Of a stretch of DNA of 5,930 nt, positions 1-4,792 are shown one piece after another. The stretch is taken from assembly GCA_900321145.1 (NCBI GenBank), contig ONVB01000205.1, forward strand, positions 1 to 5,930. The letters run 5' to 3'. The notes beneath the pieces were generated by a model, which was not told the DNA's origin, searched no databases, and saw nothing but the letters and a program-made list of their open reading frames with translations. The translations under genes were made by a program, and so were the position numbers. How positions within the stretch are numbered: position 1 is the first letter of the stretch; each line of letters opens with the position of its first letter. The DNA is from an uncultured Eubacteriales bacterium. GTDB taxonomy: Bacteria; Bacillota; Clostridia; Lachnospirales; Lachnospiraceae.

Positions 1-22
1 CGCCCGCTATAAACAGATTCAT
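1..22 (-). CDS. Start of an unidentified gene, 5' end only
   Basis: Only seven codons are visible, reading MNLFIAG, before the gene leaves the left edge. The start is chosen because a GGAGG ribosome binding site (plus-strand 31-35) sits 8 bases before the ATG at 20-22. A nearer ATG at 25-27 is in another frame, lies only 3 bases from the GGAGG and meets a stop after two codons. The gene follows the acetyltransferase on the same strand after 70 bases with no terminator visible, so it is probably the next member of that operon. The hydrophobic short N-terminus fits many folds, and no product can be named. Confidence 0.55.
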
Positions 23-64
23 GGCATTTTCCTCCGATCAAAGATTCTTCTTGTTCCAAATGTA

Positions 65-111
65 CCGCAGCTTATCCGTAATCCTCCGCGGCCTATCTGT
101 AATCCTCCACG
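65..111. repeat. 21-base tandem repeat at the acetyltransferase stop codon
   Basis: Positions 65-90 and 86-111 match at 22 of 26 positions when shifted by 21 bases, which is exactly seven codons. On the minus strand the first copy encodes the end of the acetyltransferase (VEDYR and a TAG stop at 93-95). The second, in the same frame, would read AEDYG and a TAA stop at 72-74. The two stops fall at the same place in the repeat unit. This looks like a small slippage duplication that spans the stop codon. Confidence 0.75.
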
Positions 112-704
112 TCGAACCTTCTGTCCTTGAAGTAGAAATCCCTGTCGGCCTCGGTTATCTCCCTGACCACCCTGCAGGGGTTTCCGACCGCTATCATATT
201 TGCCGGGATATCCTTCGTGACTACACTTCCTGCACCGATCACTACATTATCACCGATAGTCACGCCCGGCAGAATGCAGGTGTTCCCTCCTATCCATACG
301 TTGTTTCCGATCGTTACATCTATTCCGTACTCGTAGCCTGAGTTGCGCGAATCCGGGTGGACCGGGTGCCCCGCAGTGTATATCGCCACATTCGGTGCAA
401 TCTGGGCGTTGTCCCCTATGCGCACCCTTCCCACATCAAGCACGACAAAGTTGTAATTTGCGAAAAACCAGTCACCTACCTCTATGTTATAACCGTAGTC
501 GCAGTGAAATGGTGACTCTATATTGATCCAGTTTCCGGTCTTGCCAAGCAGTTCCCTGATAAGCTTGTCCCGCTCTTCTTTTCTCTCCGGCGACAGGTTG
601 TTATACTCGAAGACCTTCTTTTTCGCCGCCATGCGCTCCTCCTCGAGTCCGTCAAGCCAAGCCTTGTACGGAAGGTTCGCAAGCATTCTTTCCTTATGAT
701 TCAT
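93..704 (-). CDS. maa: Maltose/galactoside O-acetyltransferase (hexapeptide repeat family)
   Basis: This 203-residue protein belongs to the Maa/LacA/NodL family, cytoplasmic trimers that move an acetyl group from acetyl-CoA to the 6-hydroxyl of a sugar. Residues about 5-60 form the helical Mac domain (ERMLANLPYKAWLDGL onward). Residues about 69-165 are left-handed beta-helix turns, for example IGDNAQIAPNVAIYTAGHP and IGNNVWIGGNTCILPGVTIG. His113 in TAGHPVHPD matches the catalytic His115 of E. coli LacA. Length is normal. The ATG at 702-704 gives the usual family N-terminus; its ribosome binding site is a distant GGAGGAG inside the end of the Xre gene. An ATG six codons later has a better-spaced AAGGA and could also be used. 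It lies 5 bases after the Xre gene. The acceptor may be galactoside, maltose or a polysaccharide intermediate; the sequence does not decide. Confidence 0.93.
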   Translation of the reverse strand: MNHKERMLANLPYKAWLDGLEEERMAAKKKVFEYNNLSPERKEERDKLIRELLGKTGNWINIESPFHCDYGYNIEVGDWFFANYNFVVLDVGRVRIGDNAQIAPNVAIYTAGHPVHPDSRNSGYEYGIDVTIGNNVWIGGNTCILPGVTIGDNVVIGAGSVVTKDIPANMIAVGNPCRVVREITEADRDFYFKDRRFDVEDYR

Positions 705-709
705 CCTTT

Positions 710-916
710 TTAACTCCTCCCCCTTTCTCTCATATAGCCTATGGTATGATGCAGCAGCTTCACATCCTCATCGGTCAGATTCCTGATCGATATGGCTGTG
801 CTGTTTTCTATGCCGAGCAGATAATCCGAAGACACACCGAGAGTCAATGCAAGCTCAGCCTGTGATAGCGAACTTCTTTTGCGTGCTTTTTCTATTCTAC
901 TGCCCAAAATGGTCAT
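710..916 (-). CDS. Short Xre-type helix-turn-helix protein, apparently internally deleted
   Basis: The 68-residue product starts like a Cro/C1 repressor: IEKARKRSSLSQAELALTLGVSS covers helix 1 (about 5-13) and helix 2 (about 18-25). The following SSDYLLGIENS can be read in two ways. It resembles a recognition helix (VSSxYLxxIEN). It also resembles the last helix of many Firmicutes Xre domains (LGVSxDYLLG), which normally comes some 35 residues later. Residues 48-66 (LTDEDVKLLHHTIGYMRER) resemble the tail that follows a full domain in that group. Either way part of the usual 55-60-residue fold is missing. The start at 914-916 has a strong AAGGAG (922-927) 5 bases upstream. The gene is first in an operon with the acetyltransferase. 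It could regulate that operon or the divergent galactosidase, or be a decaying remnant. Confidence 0.75.
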   Translation of the reverse strand: MTILGSRIEKARKRSSLSQAELALTLGVSSDYLLGIENSTAISIRNLTDEDVKLLHHTIGYMRERGRS

Positions 917-925
917 AACTTCTCC

Positions 926-991
926 TTAATCAAAGCCGATCAGCTTCTTTACGAAAAAACTTTGAGCTTCTCCGGGCGATGCCCGAAACAC
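926..991 (-). other. Possible 21-codon leader frame or gene remnant before the Xre gene
   Basis: A GTG at 989-991 opens a frame that runs to a TAA at 926-928. Its second half reads GEAQSFFVKKLIGFD and looks protein-like. The TAA overlaps the AAGGAG ribosome binding site of the Xre gene, as at a normal operon junction. No ribosome binding site precedes the GTG, and a TGA lies directly upstream in frame. A second frame, ATG at 993-995 to TGA at 930-932, also gives 21 residues (MSVSGIARRSSKFFRKEADR and one more Leu). Both run through the hairpin at 954-994, so the open frames may be accidents of that structure. It could be a leader peptide, the tail of a lost gene, or noncoding RNA. Confidence 0.22.
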
Positions 992-994
992 TCA
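954..994 (-). terminator. Terminator-like hairpin in the Xre-gene leader
   Basis: On the minus strand, CGGGC and GCCCG (plus 981-985 and 973-977) pair around the loop ATC. An outer TGAG/CTCA pair (991-994 and 963-966) closes the structure across an internal loop. After three bases comes a run of six T (954-959). This has the form of an intrinsic terminator. It lies between the predicted promoter and the Xre start, so it could act as an attenuator. It could instead end a transcript coming from the reading frame at 1052-1261. The internal loop makes the stem weaker than a standard terminator. Confidence 0.5.
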
Positions 995-1009
995 TTTCGA
1001 TAATATATT

Positions 1010-1038
1010 ATTTTACCACATGTCACTCCGGATATAAA
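1010..1038 (-). promoter_or_regulatory. Predicted promoter for the Xre-acetyltransferase operon
   Basis: On the minus strand an extended -10 element, TGGTAAAAT, has its TAAAAT hexamer at plus-strand 1010-1015 (five of six matches to TATAAT). A 17-base spacer leads back to TTTATA at 1033-1038, four of six matches to TTGACA. The predicted start is near 1003, giving a leader of about 87 bases before the Xre ATG. The TG extension makes this the best candidate in the spacer for this direction. Confidence 0.45.
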
Positions 1039-1051
1039 CAATTTTAATATG

Positions 1052-1243
1052 TCAACTAACCGTATCGTTTTGATAATTATATTCATGCTCATAAATGATA
1101 CCATTTTCACATAATGCTAGTCGAAATGGCAGACCGAAATATAAGTTTCTATACACTTTCACAAAAGAAATCTTCGTCGTATCAAAAATGCGACGCAGAT
1201 CTAAGTTGATCCACCCTCTGAAAAGCCGATCGATTCTCAACAA
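1052..1243 (-). CDS. Uncertain small reading frame, possible gene remnant
   Basis: A frame open from 1261 down to the TGA at 1052-1054 can start at a TTG (1241-1243 or 1238-1240), giving about 63 residues. There is no ATG and no ribosome binding site. Its codons end in A or T far more often than those of the flanking genes, which argues against an active native gene. The translation (RIDRLFRGWINLDLRR, then ISFVKVYRNLYFGLPF and LCENGIIYEHEYN) is not low-complexity and looks fairly protein-like. I recognise no family or domain. A terminator-like hairpin follows 58 bases downstream on the same strand. It may be a remnant, part of an RNA, or chance. Confidence 0.2.
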   Translation of the reverse strand: MLRIDRLFRGWINLDLRRIFDTTKISFVKVYRNLYFGLPFRLALCENGIIYEHEYNYQNDTVS

Positions 1244-1259
1244 ACTGTTGACATCAACA
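1237..1259. promoter_or_regulatory. Triple half-site operator overlapping the galactosidase -35 box
   Basis: TCAACA (1237-1242), TGTTGA (1246-1251) and TCAACA (1254-1259) form two perfect overlapping inverted repeats. One has a 3-base centre and the other a 2-base centre, and they share the middle arm. The middle arm and the second centre contain the TTGACA -35 hexamer at 1248-1253. Position and symmetry fit an operator for a dimeric repressor, with a choice of two registers or side-by-side binding. The regulator is not identified by the sequence; a LacI-type or other sugar-responsive repressor is a guess. Confidence 0.55.
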
Positions 1260-1276
1260 TCTTATTAACGGAAAAT
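1248..1276 (+). promoter_or_regulatory. Predicted promoter of the beta-galactosidase gene
   Basis: A perfect TTGACA at 1248-1253 is followed after 17 bases by GAAAAT at 1271-1276, four of six matches to TATAAT. The predicted transcription start is near 1283, giving a leader of about 53 bases that contains a 7-base-pair hairpin before the ribosome binding site. The weak -10 with a perfect -35 suits a regulated promoter. Confidence 0.5.
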
Positions 1277-1282
1277 ACCACT

Positions 1283-1316
1283 AAAAAAACAGGCAGGCAG
1301 AATCTGTCCTCTGCCT
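1283..1316 (-). terminator. Hairpin with T-run on the minus strand, in the galactosidase 5' leader
   Basis: AGGCAGA (1295-1301) and TCTGCCT (1310-1316) form a perfect 7-base-pair stem with an 8-base loop. On the minus strand the stem is followed by GCCTG and then seven T (1283-1289), as in an intrinsic terminator, although the 5-base gap weakens it. On the plus strand the same stem would sit in the 5' leader of the galactosidase mRNA, ending 8 bases before the GGAGGT site. The minus-strand reading would stop antisense transcripts coming through the galactosidase gene. Confidence 0.45.
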
Positions 1317-1335
1317 TACGATCCGGAGGTGCTTT

Positions 1336-3309
1336 ATGAGAATTGGAGTTGACTACTACCCCGAACACTGGGATAAGGAATTATGGGCGCAGGACGCACA
1401 GCTTATGGCCCAAACAGGCGTAAGCCTTGTCAGGCTTGCCGAGTTTGCCTGGTGCCGCCTTGAACCTTCAGATAACCGTTTTGATTTTACTTGGCTCGAC
1501 GAAGCGATCGACTGTTTTGCGTCTAACGGAATAGACATAGTACTCGGTACTCCGACTAACTGTCCGCCGCGCTGGCTCCTCGAAAAGCATCCGCAGATCA
1601 TCCCGGTCGGAAGAGACGGCAGACCTCAGGCGACGGGGATCCGAGGCCACAGATGTCTGAACAACCCGCTGTTACGCAAGTACTCCGAGCGCATAGTAAA
1701 AAAGCTTGCCGGGCATTACAAGGACAACAAAAATGTGATCGCCTGGCAGATCGATAACGAGCTTGAGGCACATCTTTGCTTCTGCGAAACCTGTAATAAC
1801 AGGCACCGCGAATGGCTCAGGTCAAAATACGGCACGATAGAAAACCTGAACGAAGCCTACGGCACAGTAGTCTGGAGCAATGAATACTCCTCATTTGACC
1901 GGATTGAGCCTCCCTACGGCGATTACAACAAAGCATGGCAAAACCCTGCATATATGCTTGATTTTACCCGACGTGCAGCAGAGGATGTAACCGAATTTGC
2001 ACGCTTTCAGGCGGATATCATAAGGTCTGTCATACCCGATGCACAGATTACAACAAACACCTGGTTCTGCGAGGACACGCCTGATTTCTACAGGCTTTTT
2101 GACGAGCTTGATTTTGTATCCTACGACAATTATCCGACCACCTCGTTGCCGCAGAACCCTGATGACATCTACACCCACGCGGTTCATCTTGACTTTATGC
2201 GCGGAATAAAGAAGAAGAATTATTGGATCATGGAGCAGCTCAGCGGAAGCATGGGTTGCTGGATGCCCATGCAAAAAACAACCCGTCCGGGCATGCTCAT
2301 GGGCTACTCGCTTCAGGCATTCGCCCATGGCGCCAACACTGTGGTACATTTCCGGTGGCGCACGGCAACAAAGGGTGCCGAAATGCACTGGCACGGTCTG
2401 ATAGATCATTCAAATGTTCCGGGCCGACGATTTTTCGAATTCGCCGAACTCTGTAAAAAAGCAAAATCTTTGGAGAAGTTCTCGGGCACCGAACTTAACT
2501 CGGATGTAGCAATCCTGTACTCCGTCGACAGCAGAAATGCGTTCGCTCTCCAACCGCAGACAGACGGATTCGATTATATGGAACAGATAAAACTAATGCA
2601 TCAGGCATTCGCCGGATACGGAGTAAATATCGATATAATAGACGAGCACTCGGATTTTAGCACATATAAGATCATCTGTGCACCGGCGCTCTATGTGACC
2701 AACAGTGACACCGCAGCAAGACTGCATGCATTCGCCGGGCAGGGCGGTACGGTCATATTAACGGCCAGAAGCGGAGTTAAGGACATGAACAACAACTGCA
2801 TCATGGCCCAGCTTCCCACAGTATACTCCGACCTCACCGGCTGCCATGTAGCAGAATATGATCCGATAGGATGGGACACGGTCAATGTGCGTTTTAATCA
2901 TGGCGAAACCCTGATAGGCAGGCAATGGTGCGACATCCTGGAGGCTGATGACGCCGAGGTCATCGCCCGTTATGCAAGCGACTTTTACTCAGGTGCTCCT
3001 GCTATTACCCGACGTGAAATAAAAAAGACAGAGAACCACTCCCTGTCTTACGTATACTATATCGGTACTGTCGGGGAAAGAAAGCTTTATGAGAAGTGTG
3101 CGCGAATGGCTCTTGAAGACGCCGGCATAAGCTTCATCCCCGACCTTCCGCGCGGCGTGGAGTTAACCACGCGTACAGGAAACGGCCTGAGTGCACATTT
3201 TGTATTCAACAACACCGCGGAAGAAAAATGCTTCCTGCTCTTTGGTGAAAATGTACGTCTCAAGCCGTTTGAATTCAAAGTTATGCAGATCAACCCTTCT
3301 TTCGTCTGA
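1336..3309 (+). CDS. bga: GH42 beta-galactosidase
   Basis: The 657-residue enzyme hydrolyses terminal beta-D-galactosides in the cytoplasm; no signal peptide is present. The N-terminal MRIGVDYYPEHW and WCRLEP motifs open the family TIM barrel (about 1-375). Glu142 in WQIDNE is the acid/base and Glu300 in YWIMEQ is the nucleophile. Cys107, Cys148, Cys150 and Cys153 match the zinc-binding cysteines known from the Thermus A4 enzyme. HFRWRTATKGAEMHWHG (338-354) is the conserved active-site stretch. Residues about 385-595 form the trimerisation domain and the last 55 or so the small beta domain. Length is normal. The ATG follows GGAGGT (1325-1330) by 5 bases. The gene runs opposite to both flanking gene groups. 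Its end overlaps the flippase gene by 20 bases. The natural substrate (lactose, galacto-oligosaccharide or plant galactan fragments) cannot be read from the sequence. Confidence 0.96.
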   Translation: MRIGVDYYPEHWDKELWAQDAQLMAQTGVSLVRLAEFAWCRLEPSDNRFDFTWLDEAIDCFASNGIDIVLGTPTNCPPRWLLEKHPQIIPVGRDGRPQATGIRGHRCLNNPLLRKYSERIVKKLAGHYKDNKNVIAWQIDNELEAHLCFCETCNNRHREWLRSKYGTIENLNEAYGTVVWSNEYSSFDRIEPPYGDYNKAWQNPAYMLDFTRRAAEDVTEFARFQADIIRSVIPDAQITTNTWFCEDTPDFYRLFDELDFVSYDNYPTTSLPQNPDDIYTHAVHLDFMRGIKKKNYWIMEQLSGSMGCWMPMQKTTRPGMLMGYSLQAFAHGANTVVHFRWRTATKGAEMHWHGLIDHSNVPGRRFFEFAELCKKAKSLEKFSGTELNSDVAILYSVDSRNAFALQPQTDGFDYMEQIKLMHQAFAGYGVNIDIIDEHSDFSTYKIICAPALYVTNSDTAARLHAFAGQGGTVILTARSGVKDMNNNCIMAQLPTVYSDLTGCHVAEYDPIGWDTVNVRFNHGETLIGRQWCDILEADDAEVIARYASDFYSGAPAITRREIKKTENHSLSYVYYIGTVGERKLYEKCARMALEDAGISFIPDLPRGVELTTRTGNGLSAHFVFNNTAEEKCFLLFGENVRLKPFEFKVMQINPSFV

Positions 3310-4783
3310 TCCCGGCCAGCGCAAAAAGCTCTTTTCTGTACAGAGCAAGCATCACTATGCCGTATAAAATCACGCTGCCCGCCATGCCAACGACAAGGGC
3401 CAGAAATCGATTAGCTACAAACTCGTTTGTTAATATACAGCAGACTGCGATAAACGCGCAGCCTACCAGGCTGACTATCGCAGTCTTCAGGCACTTCAGC
3501 TTCACAAGCTTCCTCGTCTCCAGGAAGCCTGCCGCAAAAAGCAGTGCCTCGGAGATAAGCGTGGTCAGCGCTGCAGCCTTCTCGGATAAAAACGGTATCA
3601 GGATGATGTTCAGAACTATATTCAAGGCCGCACTTATCACGGTATACTTCAAAACCTTCTTCTCCATGCCGTACGGGATCATGATCACATTTATGAAGAA
3701 GCATGCCAGTGTCGCGAAAAGAAGCGCGACGGACAGTATCAAAAGCGCATCCTTCGCCGGAAGGAACTCCTCTCCCGAGATAGCGTATATTATAGGTTCC
3801 CTTAAGGTGATCAGCCCGACCGTTCCCGGCAGCGCTATGATAAGCAGCGCATTTAACACCTTGTTCAGCTGCTGTCCTATCTTCTCAAACTCTCCCTTCT
3901 TGATCTCGGCGGATATCCTCGGGATAGCCACTATGAGCATGGCGTTGAACAGATGCTTGACCAGGCTGTATATCTTGGTCGCCGCGCCGTATATGCCGAC
4001 AGTCGCGTCATCCTTGATTATACCGAGGATCGTCACATCCGAGGTGATATATATCTTCGTCGCAACCGCGGTGGAAAACATGATCAGCACCACTCCCAGG
4101 TGTTTTTTGACCTCGGGCGTCAGCTTAAATCTCGGATGGATGTCCCATTTTTTTCTTATGTAATAAAAGTTAAATGCATTTGCAAGGACGGTACCCGATA
4201 CATTTGTAAATGCATAGATGCCGTAATCCTCACGCCTTCTCACGAAGATAAACAAAAGCGCCAGCGAGATAAGACTGCAGACTATGTACCGCAGCGTGAT
4301 GTATGCGTAGTCCTCATATATCGAGTTCACCCAGTCGGTACCGAGCGTCGTGAAGACAGTGGCCAGGCTTAAGGTCAGCACCAGCGGGAGGTAACCCGCC
4401 AGCTTTCCGTAGAAGAGCGACACTGCGCATATCAGAAGATACGCGATCACTGTAGAGCATATGTTCAGTGTAAAGAGCTCATTTACAAATGTATTGAGCG
4501 CTTTCTTCTCGCCCCGAAGCTTTGCTCCCTCGCGGATGGCGTAGTTCGTGATCCCGAGCCCGGCTATCATGGTCATATAGTCAGCCCACGAACGGCTCCA
4601 GTCAACCTTGCCGTAGTTCTCCGCGCCGAGCACCCTCGACACATACGGAAATGTGATGATCGGAAACACGATCACGCACAGCTGCTTTATCATGTTCAAT
4701 ATGGCATTTTTCTTAACGGAAACCCGCTGCTCCGGGGCTTTTTGCTCCAAAGCGCGGGTCTTCTGCTTCAATTTATCCGACAT
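3290..4783 (-). CDS. wzx: Wzx-type polysaccharide flippase
   Basis: This 497-residue integral membrane protein belongs to the MOP superfamily, polysaccharide_synt branch. It flips undecaprenyl-linked oligosaccharide repeat units from the inner to the outer face of the cytoplasmic membrane. The family signature near the first membrane segment is clear: NAILNMIKQLCVIVFPIITF followed by PYVSRVLGAENYGKV (about 26-60). About 12-14 hydrophobic segments follow, including LVLTLSLATVFTTLG (134-148), NALLIIALPGTVGLITL (311-327) and the last near 461-481. The first 20 residues are a charged extension beyond the usual N-terminus. The start at 4781-4783 has only a modest GAGG site that lies beside the stop of the Stealth gene, 9 bases away, which suggests translational coupling. 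The C-terminal codons lie antisense to the end of the galactosidase gene. Substrate specificity is unknown. Confidence 0.93.
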   Translation of the reverse strand: MSDKLKQKTRALEQKAPEQRVSVKKNAILNMIKQLCVIVFPIITFPYVSRVLGAENYGKVDWSRSWADYMTMIAGLGITNYAIREGAKLRGEKKALNTFVNELFTLNICSTVIAYLLICAVSLFYGKLAGYLPLVLTLSLATVFTTLGTDWVNSIYEDYAYITLRYIVCSLISLALLFIFVRRREDYGIYAFTNVSGTVLANAFNFYYIRKKWDIHPRFKLTPEVKKHLGVVLIMFSTAVATKIYITSDVTILGIIKDDATVGIYGAATKIYSLVKHLFNAMLIVAIPRISAEIKKGEFEKIGQQLNKVLNALLIIALPGTVGLITLREPIIYAISGEEFLPAKDALLILSVALLFATLACFFINVIMIPYGMEKKVLKYTVISAALNIVLNIILIPFLSEKAAALTTLISEALLFAAGFLETRKLVKLKCLKTAIVSLVGCAFIAVCCILTNEFVANRFLALVVGMAGSVILYGIVMLALYRKELFALAGIRRKKG

Positions 4784-4792
4784 ACTGCCTCT

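Larger units (their letters stand above)
917..1335. other. Divergent regulatory spacer of 419 bases
   Basis: This stretch separates the minus-strand Xre gene from the plus-strand galactosidase and is more AT-rich than its neighbours. From left to right it holds an AAGGAG site (922-927), a weak hairpin with a GATC loop (about 934-947), a terminator-like hairpin (954-994), a minus-strand promoter (1010-1038), an atypical reading frame (1052-1261), three TCAACA/TGTTGA half-sites (1237-1259), a plus-strand promoter (1248-1276), a second hairpin with a T-run on the minus strand (1283-1316), and the GGAGGT site of the galactosidase (1325-1330). The 10-mer AAAGCCGATC occurs at 932-941 and again at 1222-1231. 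Confidence 0.8.

Noticed and set aside
21..341. Plus-strand open frame of 106 codons
   Set aside because: It is antisense to the well-supported acetyltransferase, has no ribosome binding site and shows no recognisable domain.
1050..1055. Perfect TTGACA on the minus strand
   Set aside because: At 16-18 bases downstream there is only TCCGGA-like sequence, and the nearest TATA-like hexamer is about 13 bases away, too close for a normal promoter.
1070..1098. Plus-strand TTGATA with a weak AATGAT 18 bases later
   Set aside because: Both boxes are weak, the region is AT-rich so such matches are expected, and a better promoter lies closer to the galactosidase gene.
1891..2409. Minus-strand open frame of 172 codons inside the galactosidase gene
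   Set aside because: It is a shadow of strongly conserved GH42 codons, with no ribosome binding site and no family resemblance.
3268..3279. Perfect 12-base palindrome TTTGAATTCAAA near the galactosidase end
   Set aside because: It has no loop and no T-run, and it lies inside conserved coding sequence (PFEFKVM), so it is unlikely to be a terminator or operator.
3328..3346. GCTCT/AGAGC hairpin just after the galactosidase stop
   Set aside because: The stem is only five pairs, no T-run follows on either strand, and it lies inside the flippase coding sequence.
3357..4163. Plus-strand open frame of 268 codons opposite the flippase gene
   Set aside because: Its hydrophobic and Ser/Thr-rich look is the mirror of flippase membrane-segment codons; no start signal or domain supports it.
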